Positions 1 to 8,410 of a stretch of DNA of 64,000 nt are shown here, piece after piece. Numbering within the stretch: the stretch's first letter is position 1; each line of letters begins with the position of its first letter. Origin of the DNA: JAJZEO01 sp964350315. Its GTDB lineage: Bacteria; Chlamydiota; Chlamydiia; Chlamydiales; 2-12-FULL-49-11. The notes beneath the pieces were generated by a model. That model did not search any database, was not told the origin of the DNA, and saw only the letters and a program-made list of their open reading frames with translations. The DNA lies in contig CAYGJD010000002.1 in assembly GCA_964350315.1 (NCBI GenBank), positions 1 to 64,000 of the forward strand. Reading direction: 5' to 3'. The position numbers were made by a program, and so were the translations under genes.

Positions 1-73
1 ATAGTAATCGAAAAATTTTCTTGCAAATCGTAAATTGATTGAATCTTAATCAAAGCCTTGATATGCTTGGAGC

Positions 74-1084
74 ATGATTTGGTTTCAAAGATCTCTTGCT
101 AAATGCTTCGATTTGGCTCTCTTTGGGGGAGCTCTACACTTAATATTTCAATTTCTTGGAGTATCGCTCTTTGAGCAATTGATGATGCTTCCTATGCTTC
201 CGTTTTTATTTATCCCTTTTGAAGCAATACAACTTAAACTTTTTCATACTACTCTTTGTAAGTCATTCTTTGGATTTAGCTATGACAGGCCGTTTACTTT
301 GAGATCAGCCATTAATCTATCTACTAAAAATGCAATATTGATTCTTCCTCTCTTTTTACCTCTTGTCAATATTTTCTTTGCGTACTTTTACTATCGTGAA
401 CTTTCTCTTTATCCAAAAAATCGTTGGGATGAATTGTCAAAAGAAACTTTAGGAAAGTACTCAAAAAATAAAATTATACGTGCTTTTATAGTCGCTTTTA
501 CTCTTTTTCTTTCTTGCTCGACATTCGCACCAAAATTTACTTTGACGCAAATGTCTAATTTGACTGGTATTGATTATTTTATTGATGGAGTAAATTCGTA
601 TTATAGCAGTGCAAATATTGCAAATTGGAAGAAAATTGAAGAGAAAGAAATCGGTGCTGAAGCCTATTTTCCCCAGGATCCTGTTTTTTCAACAGAAAAA
701 TACCCAGTGCCTAAAAGTGACTCAAAACTTGATTTGAAGCATTATATCTACTCTGATGCTGCGCACAACTATTCTATTACATACACAACTCTTCCTACTA
801 GCTGGACTAAATGGGGCTCATCTCTTGTTCTTGGTGTTGGAATTAATCACGTAGTTGATAAAAACACGATCGTCTACAAGAAAAAATGCAAACACTACAA
901 CTTTCCAGCTCTTGAATACAAACTTAAAACAAAAGATAAAACGACGACTGGTTTACTTGTTTTAGTAGAAGAAACAATGTATAAAATTGAATTTCAGCAA
1001 AACAAAGACGTAGCAGATCTTGATTTAGAGGCTGAAAAAGGGCTTTTAAATTCTTTCTTCAGTTCTTTTAAGCCTCTAGAATAG
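74..1084 (+). CDS. RDD-like membrane protein with a C-terminal soluble domain
   Basis: The first ~115 residues carry several hydrophobic segments and begin with an Arg (R6) and an Asp (D13) placed as in RDD-family membrane proteins. A further hydrophobic segment lies at about residues 135-152. The remaining ~180 residues are hydrophilic and probably form a domain outside the inner membrane; I cannot name it. A GGAG lies only one base before the ATG, which is too close for a normal ribosome binding site, so the start is not certain. The gene stands alone, with no close neighbour on the same strand to suggest a pathway. RDD proteins have been linked to ion transport in a few bacteria, but function here is unknown. 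Confidence 0.6.
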   Translation: MIWFQRSLAKCFDLALFGGALHLIFQFLGVSLFEQLMMLPMLPFLFIPFEAIQLKLFHTTLCKSFFGFSYDRPFTLRSAINLSTKNAILILPLFLPLVNIFFAYFYYRELSLYPKNRWDELSKETLGKYSKNKIIRAFIVAFTLFLSCSTFAPKFTLTQMSNLTGIDYFIDGVNSYYSSANIANWKKIEEKEIGAEAYFPQDPVFSTEKYPVPKSDSKLDLKHYIYSDAAHNYSITYTTLPTSWTKWGSSLVLGVGINHVVDKNTIVYKKKCKHYNFPALEYKLKTKDKTTTGLLVLVEETMYKIEFQQNKDVADLDLEAEKGLLNSFFSSFKPLE

Positions 1085-1158
1085 AGCTATAACCATTCTT
1101 TTATAGTATATTTTCATGTAAACATAAAATGTAGAAAATGCTTCTTATTATTAAGTGT

Positions 1159-1172
1159 TTAGCGAACGCTAA
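1159..1172. promoter_or_regulatory. 14-base dyad (possible operator)
   Basis: Two 6-base arms (TTAGCG and CGCTAA) are separated by AA in the 228-base gap between the RDD-like gene and the DoxX-like gene. It could be an operator for the downstream genes. I see no clear -35/-10 pair placed around it, and there is no T-run for a terminator. Confidence 0.25.
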
Positions 1173-1312
1173 GATAATCTTTTGCGAAATCAAAGAGTGG
1201 GATTTACTCTATACGCCAAGTCTCTTATGTAATTACGTGTGATAAATCAATAAATAAAAAACTTGTTTTAATTTCATTTTCATATTTATCTGCAATTAAC
1301 AATAGGCTTTAT

Positions 1313-1750
1313 ATGTTATTTGAATACTATCTCCGTAATGAAAAGAAGATTTCAGATTATATGAAAAAGTGGGCGCCAGTTTTTATGCGCTTCTCATTGG
1401 GGTTCATTTTTTTATGGTTTGGTTTTTTAAAACTCATTGGAGCGAGTCCAATTGAAGAACTTGTAAAAAAAACTGCTTTTTTAATCGATGAGCATTCCTT
1501 TGTACTCATTCTTGGAATATGGGAGATGGTCATAGGTATTTCTTTTATTATTAAGAGATTAAATCGCCTAGCGTTGATCCTTTTCTTTCTCCAAATCCCT
1601 GGAACTTTCATTCCTCTTTTTACAAATCCAGAAGATTGTTTTACGGTATTTCCGTATGCGCTAACTCTAGAGGGTCAATACATATTTAAAAACTTCATTT
1701 TAATTTCAGGAGCCTTTTATGTCCTTTCAAAGATCGAATACAAATCATAA
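1313..1750 (+). CDS. DoxX/DUF417-like small membrane protein
   Basis: A 145-residue protein with four predicted membrane segments. The first contains FxxLGFIFLWFGFLKL, typical of DoxX/DUF417 (YkgB-like) proteins, and the second the GIWEMVIG stretch typical of that group. These proteins sit in the inner membrane and some relatives are tied to redox or sulfur metabolism; no function can be read here. The 3' end overlaps the start of the cation ATPase by 32 bases, so the two are probably co-transcribed and translationally coupled. An internal ATG at 1361 (MKKWAPVF) is an alternative start, because the 1313 ATG lacks a good ribosome binding site. Confidence 0.65.
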   Translation: MLFEYYLRNEKKISDYMKKWAPVFMRFSLGFIFLWFGFLKLIGASPIEELVKKTAFLIDEHSFVLILGIWEMVIGISFIIKRLNRLALILFFLQIPGTFIPLFTNPEDCFTVFPYALTLEGQYIFKNFILISGAFYVLSKIEYKS

Positions 1751-4358
1751 AAAGAAATGGCATACTATAAATACAGACGATTTGATGAGTGTTTTTCACA
1801 CCTCGCCTGATGGACTTAAGAGTGATGAAGCAAGAAAAAGAATTGAAACTCATGGATCAAATCGATTAGAAAAGCGCAAAGGGAAAAGCTGTCTAAAAAT
1901 TTTTACGAGACAGTTTCTTAATCCATTAGTATTCATTCTACTTGTAGCCTCTTTTCTTAAGTTGTTTATTGACAAGCCGTTAGATTCCATCGTTCTTTTT
2001 GCTACAATATTGATTATGGTATTAATTGGATTTTTTCAAGAATGGCGTGCAGAAAAGTCAATGAATTCCCTCAATAAGCTCTACTCACGCAATTCCAAAG
2101 TCAAAAGAGATAATAAAGTTGAAATAATAAATAGTAATGACATAGCGCCTGGGGACATCATACTTTTGGAAGCAGGTGATCAAATTCCTGCAGATTGTCG
2201 AATTGTTGATTGTAATAAATTTAGAATCAATGAGTCAAGTCTAACAGGAGAATCAGCTACGGTAGAAAAAAACAACAAGAATTCTCTGCCAGAAACACCC
2301 CTTGCTGAAAGAAAAAATATGGTTTATGCTGGAACAACAGTTTCTACCGGTAAAGCAACTGTTCTTTGTGTTGCAACAGCTATGGATACTGAGCTTGGAA
2401 AGATTGCTCTTGCTATTCAGGATATTAAACAAGAAAAAACACCGCTGCAAAAAAGCATTCATTCTCTTAGCGTCTGGATGTCTTGCTTTGTTCTTATTAT
2501 AATAATGATTTTTATTGGAGTCTCACTATATAAGGGGTTCTCTTTTGTCGAAATAATTCTTTTTGCTATCTCTGCGGCAATTGCTGCAATTCCTGAAGGG
2601 CTTCCTGTTGCAGTTACTATCGTTTTAGCAAAAGGCATGCAGGTTATGGCTAAGAGAAAGGCCTTAGCTCGGAAACTTATCGCAGTGGAAACTCTAGGAT
2701 CAACTACAGTAATTGCTTCTGACAAAACTGGGACGCTCACTCTCAATCAAATGACTGTTGTAAATACGTATGTTCATCGTAATAATACCGATAGAAAAAA
2801 ACTCTTATTTGAGATAGGCATCTTGGCAAACGATGCCCACATTACAAAAAAAGAAGAAAATTATGAGATACTTGGAGACCCAACAGAAGCAGCACTGCTG
2901 ATTGCTGCTGAAAAAGAGGGTATTGACCAAATCAAAATTGTAAAATCCAATCATAGATTAGAAGAAATTCCTTTTGAAAGTGAAAATAGATATATGGCGA
3001 CTTTGTGCAAGACCCCTAATGGCAAGATGGCATATGTAAAAGGCTCCCCGGAAAAACTTATTCAACTCAGTAATCTTGAAAAAAAAGATCGAGAAGAGAT
3101 CGAAAAAGCAATGCACGAATACTCTTCACAAGGTCTTAGGCTTCTAGCGGTAGCTTGCGCTCCTTTAGAAAAAGAGGCACATCTCACAGAAGATGTCCTA
3201 AAAGGACATCTCGATTTTATTGGACTATTTGCGATACTTGATCCACCAAGGGATGAAGCTATAAAATCTATAAAGGCGTGTCATCAAGCTGGGATCCGGG
3301 TTATTATGATTACAGGAGACAACAAGGTCACTGCTGAAGCAATTGCAAAGAAGATAGGAATAGACTCAAGCAAAGGCGCTCTTAGTAGCGAAGAAATAAA
3401 TTTAATGTCAGAGGAGTCTTTAAGCGAAAAAGTGAAATATATCAATGTTTTCGCACGTATAGAGCCTCTTCATAAGCTCAAAATTGTTAGAGCTCTTAAA
3501 AATCTTGGCCACGTTGTTGCTATGACAGGAGATGGTGTAAATGATGCTCCTGCTCTCCAAGCTGCAGATATTGGAATCGCAATGGGAATAACTGGGACCG
3601 ATGTTGCAAAGGAATCCTCTAATATGATTTTATTAGATGATAACTTTTCTTCAATAGAAGCTGCAGTAGAAGAAGGGCGCGCTATTTTTAATCGATTAAG
3701 ATATGTAATCGCATTTTTACTTACCACGTGTCTTGGAGAGCTATTTGGAATCATTTTAAGCATTACATTTACAGATCATGTATATCTTATCCCTCTTCAG
3801 ATACTTTGGGTAAACCTTATTACCGGTGTCATTGTAGCAATCCCTCTTGCCGTAGAACCTAAGACTGGAGACGAGCTTAACCAGCCCCCTAGATCCCCAG
3901 ATGTAAAACTTGTTTACCCGGGAATGGTTCTCAGAATTCTCTTTCTTTCGATAATGTTAGGGGCATCAACTTTTACAATTTATTACAATATACTCCCTTT
4001 ATTTGGATTAAAAACTACTCGCACCATAGTTTTTACATCTCTTGTCGTATTCGAATGGTTGATAGCATTTAATGTAAGATCTGATGAAAAAACAGTATTC
4101 CAAATTGGTTTCTTTTCAAATAGGGCTCTATTGTATCCGATTTTATTAGGGTTAATTCTCCAGATAATTATTCTCTATCTACCTCTATTCCAGATCCCTT
4201 TTCAAACAACCCCTTTAAAAATTAACGAGTGGCTGCTTGTACTCATTCCTGGGGTATTTCTCTTCGCTATCGAAACCCTCCGCAAGGTATTCTTTCCAAA
4301 GATGTTCAATTACGGAAAATGGAAAAAAAACAAAAGAGTAAAAGAACAACTTAGATAA
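1719..4358 (+). CDS. P2-type (Ca2+-ATPase-like) cation-transporting ATPase
   Basis: A full-length P-type ATPase of 879 residues. It has an N-terminal cation-ATPase domain, the actuator TGES motif (176-179), M4 PEGLP, phosphorylated DKTGT (Asp335), a hinge TGDGVND (603-609) and C-terminal membrane helices. The overall layout is closest to SERCA/PMR1-like pumps that move Ca2+ or related ions across the inner membrane. In M5 the SERCA Asn is a Cys (C671) while Glu674 is kept; in M6 the motif reads NLITG, so the usual Asp is Gly703. One of the two SERCA Ca2+ sites therefore looks incomplete, and the ion is uncertain. CAGGAG before the ATG supports the start, which overlaps the DoxX-like gene. Confidence 0.9.
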   Translation: MSFQRSNTNHKKKWHTINTDDLMSVFHTSPDGLKSDEARKRIETHGSNRLEKRKGKSCLKIFTRQFLNPLVFILLVASFLKLFIDKPLDSIVLFATILIMVLIGFFQEWRAEKSMNSLNKLYSRNSKVKRDNKVEIINSNDIAPGDIILLEAGDQIPADCRIVDCNKFRINESSLTGESATVEKNNKNSLPETPLAERKNMVYAGTTVSTGKATVLCVATAMDTELGKIALAIQDIKQEKTPLQKSIHSLSVWMSCFVLIIIMIFIGVSLYKGFSFVEIILFAISAAIAAIPEGLPVAVTIVLAKGMQVMAKRKALARKLIAVETLGSTTVIASDKTGTLTLNQMTVVNTYVHRNNTDRKKLLFEIGILANDAHITKKEENYEILGDPTEAALLIAAEKEGIDQIKIVKSNHRLEEIPFESENRYMATLCKTPNGKMAYVKGSPEKLIQLSNLEKKDREEIEKAMHEYSSQGLRLLAVACAPLEKEAHLTEDVLKGHLDFIGLFAILDPPRDEAIKSIKACHQAGIRVIMITGDNKVTAEAIAKKIGIDSSKGALSSEEINLMSEESLSEKVKYINVFARIEPLHKLKIVRALKNLGHVVAMTGDGVNDAPALQAADIGIAMGITGTDVAKESSNMILLDDNFSSIEAAVEEGRAIFNRLRYVIAFLLTTCLGELFGIILSITFTDHVYLIPLQILWVNLITGVIVAIPLAVEPKTGDELNQPPRSPDVKLVYPGMVLRILFLSIMLGASTFTIYYNILPLFGLKTTRTIVFTSLVVFEWLIAFNVRSDEKTVFQIGFFSNRALLYPILLGLILQIIILYLPLFQIPFQTTPLKINEWLLVLIPGVFLFAIETLRKVFFPKMFNYGKWKKNKRVKEQLR

Positions 4359-4395
4359 AATCTAAAGCAGGAGTGAAGAGGTTAATATTAAAACA

Positions 4396-5370
4396 TTATA
4401 TAGATTTGAAAGATGCTTTACTTAGACGATCTCTGATGTGGTCCCAACTGGAGTCACCAGGAGGCTCTTCGACAACTATTTTTTTTAAAGATAATTTATC
4501 AAGTTCGAAAAGTCTTTTGTATAGATTTCTTGCATATAGAATGTTATTGCTGGGCATTTTAATGGAAACGATATCTGCTGAATCGAAATCAAGAGGCGAA
4601 ATGTGCAAAAGTACTATTTTGCTATTTTTCTCGCACAATGTTTTTTTTAAATCCTCTGAATTCACAATGTAAAGTGGGGTCTGCGGTTGATAGTGCTCGG
4701 ACATATTTCCTGGGACACTTTCTTGGTGCATCTTCAAGCTCAATACGTCCTGCCTAAGTGTCTTTTCTAGCATTTTTTTTGTAATAGGACCAGGTCTTAG
4801 AATACGAGGCACCTTGCCGGTTAAATCTAAAATTGTTGACTCAAGACCAAAAAGACAAGGCCCGCCGTCTAAAACCGCAGGAATTTTACCATACAAACTT
4901 TCAACCACCTGCTGTGCAGTCGTCGGACTTATTTTTTTATGGATATTAGCAGAAGGGGCAGCAAGCGCTGTGCCCAAAGTTTTCAAAACTTTTAAAAAAA
5001 CAGGATGGCTGGGCACTCTGAGCGCGACAGAGTCCAGGCCTCCAGTTATTATACTACTTACTTGATTTGACTTTTTAAGAATAAGAGTCAAAGGCCCTGG
5101 CCAAAAAGCTTTCGCTAAAACAAAGGCAGTTAGTGGAATTTTTTCTGCCCAAAAAAACAAGTCATCTACATCATGAATATGTACAATAAGAGGATGATTC
5201 GGTGGGCGATTTTTTGCTTTAAATATTTTTTTAATAGCTTCTGGTTTTTTTACATCTGCGGCAAGACCATAAACAGTTTCGGTGGGAAGAGCTATAACTT
5301 CTCCGCTCTGGATTAGTTCCAGGGCTTTACTAAATTCTTCGATATTATCGGCTTTATAAAGTTCTGTCAT
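4396..5370 (-). CDS. sua5: Sua5-type threonylcarbamoyl-AMP synthase
   Basis: Makes L-threonylcarbamoyladenylate from threonine, bicarbonate and ATP, the first step of the universal t6A37 tRNA modification, in the cytosol. The N-terminal ~200 residues are a YrdC domain, with the IALPTETVYGLAADV nucleotide-binding stretch near residue 27, the KNRPPNHPLIVH stretch, WPGPLTLIL, and the SAN and GLESTILDL motifs. A linker then leads to a C-terminal Sua5 domain (GNMSEHYQP at about 223), which distinguishes long Sua5 from short TsaC. At 324 residues it has the normal Sua5 length. It is convergent with the ATPase gene and has no strong ribosome binding site before its ATG. Confidence 0.93.
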   Translation of the reverse strand: MTELYKADNIEEFSKALELIQSGEVIALPTETVYGLAADVKKPEAIKKIFKAKNRPPNHPLIVHIHDVDDLFFWAEKIPLTAFVLAKAFWPGPLTLILKKSNQVSSIITGGLDSVALRVPSHPVFLKVLKTLGTALAAPSANIHKKISPTTAQQVVESLYGKIPAVLDGGPCLFGLESTILDLTGKVPRILRPGPITKKMLEKTLRQDVLSLKMHQESVPGNMSEHYQPQTPLYIVNSEDLKKTLCEKNSKIVLLHISPLDFDSADIVSIKMPSNNILYARNLYKRLFELDKLSLKKIVVEEPPGDSSWDHIRDRLSKASFKSI

Positions 5371-5546
5371 AAAATCATCTACACTATAATCAGCCTATAT
5401 ATTCTAACATAAATCACAATTACTTGGTGCTAAAAAACATTTAAAATCTACTATTTGAAAAAAATATATGTAAAGACTATCTAAAGAGAGTGAATTAAAA
5501 AACTCAGCGATAGAGCCTAAATCTCCTGAAATTAAGACTGTTTATC
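5371..5546. other. AT-rich intergenic region with no recognised feature
   Basis: This 176-base gap lies between sua5 and the 154-residue membrane protein, both on the minus strand. It should hold the sua5 promoter, and a TATAGT hexamer occurs about 12 bases before the sua5 ATG, but I see no convincing -35 partner and no RNA gene. Confidence 0.3.
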
Positions 5547-6011
5547 CTACTCTTCTTCTCGAAGACTATTCAGCTTATGATATACTCCAATAGCAATCAC
5601 TAAAAAAGCTACAACGACAAAGAGTAAAATAGGGAATACAATTTTGCTAATATCTGTTTTTGCAGTTTCAATTGTTAGCACAAGCCCCTCAAGAGAGAGA
5701 GCAGTTAAAATGATGATAAGAAACCGTGAGAAGACATGCCTTTCTTCTCTTGGGGTTCTTGCGCGCTCTTTGAAGACCTCCTCAATCATAATATGCTTAG
5801 CTACATCTATCACTGCAATTGAAAAGATAATTAATCCTACTTCATCTAGAAGATTAAATACAGAAAAGGTTGCCCTTTGTATTTCTGCATAAATTTGATA
5901 GATCGATGCGCCAAAAATCAACAACCCGATTGCATAAAGACATAAACATCCGATTCCATACGCAACTTTGGAAAGTACTGATACAACTGCAGATCCGATC
6001 TTCTCAAACAT
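5547..6011 (-). CDS. Four-helix membrane protein, distantly PsiE-like
   Basis: A 154-residue protein with four hydrophobic segments (about 14-38, 50-70, 90-112 and 122-145). Between helices 2 and 3 is a charged cytoplasmic loop with EEVFKERARTPREERHVFSR. This arrangement resembles small PsiE-like membrane proteins, but the match is weak and no function can be given. AAGGAG eight bases upstream of the ATG supports the start. The nearest gene on the same strand is sua5, 176 bases downstream, and dsbH is divergent, with 76 bases between the two start codons, so these two may share a regulatory region. Confidence 0.55.
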   Translation of the reverse strand: MFEKIGSAVVSVLSKVAYGIGCLCLYAIGLLIFGASIYQIYAEIQRATFSVFNLLDEVGLIIFSIAVIDVAKHIMIEEVFKERARTPREERHVFSRFLIIILTALSLEGLVLTIETAKTDISKIVFPILLFVVVAFLVIAIGVYHKLNSLREEE

Positions 6012-6087
6012 ATTAAGCGCTCCTTACTTTCTACTAATGATGATTTTACTTCACTTTTCAACTAAAATTTTGTATTTTTAAGTAAAT

Positions 6088-6732
6088 ATGGAAAGAAAGC
6101 TTCTTATATGGTCTACAATTGTTGTGATCTTAGGTTTTGCCTTAGCCGCCTATTTTACCCCTGAAATCAACCCTCATGTAATTGACACAGAGAGCCAAGT
6201 CTCATTTGGCGACCCTTCAGCAAGTGTACGTGTTGTTGTGTTTGAAGAATTTGCCTGCGTTCAATGTAAGCAGTTCCATAATGATGTGATTAAACCACTG
6301 TTTGACAACTACATCGACAAGAAGAAAGTCTTCCTTACACTCATCCCTGTAGCATACCTTGACCCCTCTTTTCCTGCATTTTCAGCTGCTTGCTGTCTTG
6401 GCAAAGTAAGTCCGAATCAGATGAGATTTTTCTTAGATCACATCTTCCATTTAGATGGACAAGAAATGGTTTCCTTGTCTCCTGAAGGATTAATTGAGTC
6501 ATACGGCTTAAACCAAGATCTATTCCCTCTCGCAGATGTCTTAAAATGTATTCAATCAGACGACATAAACAAAACTCGAGAAAGCCGCATTAAACTTGCA
6601 TCAAAGATCTATAATGAAGAGATTCACATGCCCACGGTCTTAGTGAATGGAAAATTGATCTCTATCCCAGATAAGCAGTCTCTTTTCAATACGATAGAGA
6701 AAGAATTGGCAAAGGAAAAAACAAGTGATTAA
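6088..6732 (+). CDS. dsbH: DsbH/DsbA-like thiol:disulfide oxidoreductase
   Basis: A periplasmic thioredoxin-fold protein. Residues 5-23 form a hydrophobic signal or anchor, followed by a DsbA/DsbG-like domain with active-site CVQC (Cys57, Cys60) after the FEEFA strand, and a cis-Pro region HMPTVLVNG near the C-terminus. Chlamydial DsbH proteins have this layout and help keep the disulfide-rich outer envelope in the right redox state. The gene overlaps dsbB by 8 bases, so the pair is coupled. The -VQ- dipeptide between the cysteines differs from the CPHC of oxidising DsbA, so oxidase, reductase and isomerase roles are all possible. Confidence 0.85.
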   Translation: MERKLLIWSTIVVILGFALAAYFTPEINPHVIDTESQVSFGDPSASVRVVVFEEFACVQCKQFHNDVIKPLFDNYIDKKKVFLTLIPVAYLDPSFPAFSAACCLGKVSPNQMRFFLDHIFHLDGQEMVSLSPEGLIESYGLNQDLFPLADVLKCIQSDDINKTRESRIKLASKIYNEEIHMPTVLVNGKLISIPDKQSLFNTIEKELAKEKTSD

Positions 6733-7090
6733 AAACTCTCTTTTTTTTGCATACATCGTCGCGCTTCTCGCAACTTGCGCGTCGCTGTATATAAGTGAGG
6801 TTCTTGGACATGAAGCATGTAAGCTTTGTTGGTCACAGAGAGTTTTTCTCTTTCCCCTGCCGATTCTACTATTTTTTATCATTTTATTTAAAAGGAAGGA
6901 TATCGCAGGATTTCTCCTTCCCCTTCCAATACTTGGGGCTTTTGCCTCAGGATGGCATATCTATATGATCCTTTCTCACTGCAATCCTTGTTCAAATATT
7001 TCCTATTTTCCCTTTTGTTCCTTGGCGGTATTTCTCTGGGTTATTATTTTCCTCTCAATCTCATTGACTACCCATCGGACAATCAAGTAG
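6725..7090 (+). CDS. dsbB: Disulfide bond formation protein DsbB
   Basis: A four-helix inner-membrane protein of 121 residues that would pass electrons from a DsbA-like partner to quinone. The first periplasmic loop has the CKLC pair (Cys32, Cys35) followed by WSQR, typical of DsbB/BdbC. The second loop has further cysteines (HCNPC and PFC). Translation starts at a GTG inside the end of dsbH; the 8-base overlap points to translational coupling and a shared pathway. The stop codon lies inside a small hairpin that abuts the ATG of the next gene. Confidence 0.88.
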   Translation: MIKNSLFFAYIVALLATCASLYISEVLGHEACKLCWSQRVFLFPLPILLFFIILFKRKDIAGFLLPLPILGAFASGWHIYMILSHCNPCSNISYFPFCSLAVFLWVIIFLSISLTTHRTIK

Positions 7091-7103
7091 AATACTTCTA
7101 CTT
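7085..7103 (+). promoter_or_regulatory. Hairpin abutting the rluA-family start codon
   Basis: An 8-bp perfect inverted repeat (AAGTAGAA, spacer TAC, TTCTACTT) ends directly before the ATG at 7104 and contains the dsbB stop codon. No Shine-Dalgarno sequence is present for the downstream gene, so this hairpin may affect its translation or be a remnant of coupling with dsbB. Confidence 0.35.
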
Positions 7104-7910
7104 ATGAAATGGATATGTAGACAAAACCAAACTTTATTGAATGATCTGGCAGAAAAAATGCCTGAAGCATCCAAGACGACCCTCCGTAGTATGATCAAAG
7201 AGGGACGAGTCAAAGTTGACGGTGCAGTGACTAAGCAAAATATTTCCTTGACGCAAGGTGCTGCCTGTGAGCTCAGTGGAAAGAAAATTTATGATACCGA
7301 TCTTGAAATCTACTATGATGATGATGATATCGTTGTTGTGAATAAGCCAGAAGGCCTTCTAAGTGTCTCAACTGCAAAAGAACTTCACAATACACTTCAC
7401 ATGAAGCTAAAGAAAAAATACTCCAGAGTTTGGCCTGTTCATCGACTTGATAAGGAAACATCTGGCGTTCTTGTTTTTGCTCTTAATCACGCCGCAAAAG
7501 AAGGGCTAAAAAAGCAATTTATTGATCACTCAATAGAAAGAGAATACCGAGCAATTGTTGTGGGAAATATCCCCGACAAAGGCATATGGCGCCACCATCT
7601 TGTTGAAGATGGGAACTTTAGAATGCACATCACTGATAGCACTGGTCTATACGCAGAAACGCACTTTGAAGTCCTTGATCGAGAAGATGATTTAGCGCTT
7701 GTTCGATTTATGCTTAAAACAGGAAAAAAGAATCAAATTCGCGTTCAAGCAAGTCACATGGGATTTCCTATCTTAGGTGATAAAAAGTACGCCGAGAGAG
7801 AGTTACGTTCAACTCGCATGTTTTTACACGCACATAAGTTGCATTTCAACCATCCTATTACGAAGAAAAAAATGTCTTTTAACTCACCAATTCCTTTTAG
7901 TATAAGATAG
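7104..7910 (+). CDS. RluA-family pseudouridine synthase
   Basis: Converts uridine to pseudouridine in rRNA or tRNA. An S4-like RNA-binding region (about 14-60, SLxSMIKEGRVKVDG type) precedes the catalytic domain with VHRLDKETSG, in which Asp116 is the expected catalytic residue, and the KTGKKNQIRVQASHMGFPILGDKKY motif group near the end. At 268 residues it is a compact RluA/RluD relative; the exact target base cannot be assigned. It follows dsbB by 13 bases and is followed by the PspC gene after 23 bases, suggesting one transcript. Confidence 0.9.
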   Translation: MKWICRQNQTLLNDLAEKMPEASKTTLRSMIKEGRVKVDGAVTKQNISLTQGAACELSGKKIYDTDLEIYYDDDDIVVVNKPEGLLSVSTAKELHNTLHMKLKKKYSRVWPVHRLDKETSGVLVFALNHAAKEGLKKQFIDHSIEREYRAIVVGNIPDKGIWRHHLVEDGNFRMHITDSTGLYAETHFEVLDREDDLALVRFMLKTGKKNQIRVQASHMGFPILGDKKYAERELRSTRMFLHAHKLHFNHPITKKKMSFNSPIPFSIR

Positions 7911-7933
7911 AGATCGTATATACTAGGCAAATT

Positions 7934-8329
7934 ATGAAAAGGCTCTATAAGGAAAGATTCGATAAGAAGTTTTTAGGAGTTTGTGGCGGACTTGCGCAGT
8001 ATTTTCAGTTCGACGCTTCTATCATCAGACTTCTTTTTGTTTTATTGACCATTTTTACAGGTGGTATCGTTTTTCTTGTGTATCTTTTCTTAGGTCTTAT
8101 CATCCCTCTCGGCCCAAAGTCTTATGTTTTAGCCAACTATCGAAAACTCTATCGCAGCAGAAGAGATCGCCGTGTTTCAGGCGTTTGTGGAGGCTTTGCA
8201 AAGTATCTAAAGATTAACTCCAATATCATCAGAATTGGTGTATTGGTCCTGTGCCTTATTACTGCTGTTATCCCTGTTTTGATTTTCTACTTTGTTGCTA
8301 CAGGCGTTGTCCCAGAAGAACCAGTATAG
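7934..8329 (+). CDS. Tandem PspC-domain membrane protein
   Basis: Two PspC domains in a row fill the protein. Copy 1 (about residues 2-62) starts LYKERFDKKFLGVCGGLAQYF and copy 2 (about 73-129) starts LYRSRRDRRVSGVCGGFAKYL; each continues with IIR and a hydrophobic helix ending in a proline. PspC is the membrane sensor of the phage-shock response in enterobacteria, but isolated PspC domains occur widely and no PspA or PspF is nearby. Internal duplication is clear from the sequence; function is not. Confidence 0.8.
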   Translation: MKRLYKERFDKKFLGVCGGLAQYFQFDASIIRLLFVLLTIFTGGIVFLVYLFLGLIIPLGPKSYVLANYRKLYRSRRDRRVSGVCGGFAKYLKINSNIIRIGVLVLCLITAVIPVLIFYFVATGVVPEEPV

Positions 8330-8373
8330 AAATCAAATGATTTAATCCCCTCTTTTAAAAGACCAACTTCTTA

Positions 8374-8403
8374 TTGACACCGAACATGTTTTTCGGGTTT
8401 ACT
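8374..8403 (+). promoter_or_regulatory. glpK promoter with dyad between -35 and -10
   Basis: A consensus TTGACA (8374-8379), an 18-base spacer and TTTACT (8398-8403) lie directly before glpK. The spacer holds a dyad with arms CCGAA (8380-8384) and TTCGG (8392-8396), placed where a repressor would block RNA polymerase. Transcription would begin about 7 bases after the -10, at or next to the glpK ATG (8411), giving a leaderless mRNA; this agrees with the absence of a Shine-Dalgarno sequence. Confidence 0.5.
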
Positions 8404-8410
8404 GCGATTT

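Noticed and set aside
4373..4672. Open reading frame on the plus strand opposite the sua5 end
   Set aside because: It is antisense to a well supported sua5 gene and has no sign of coding.
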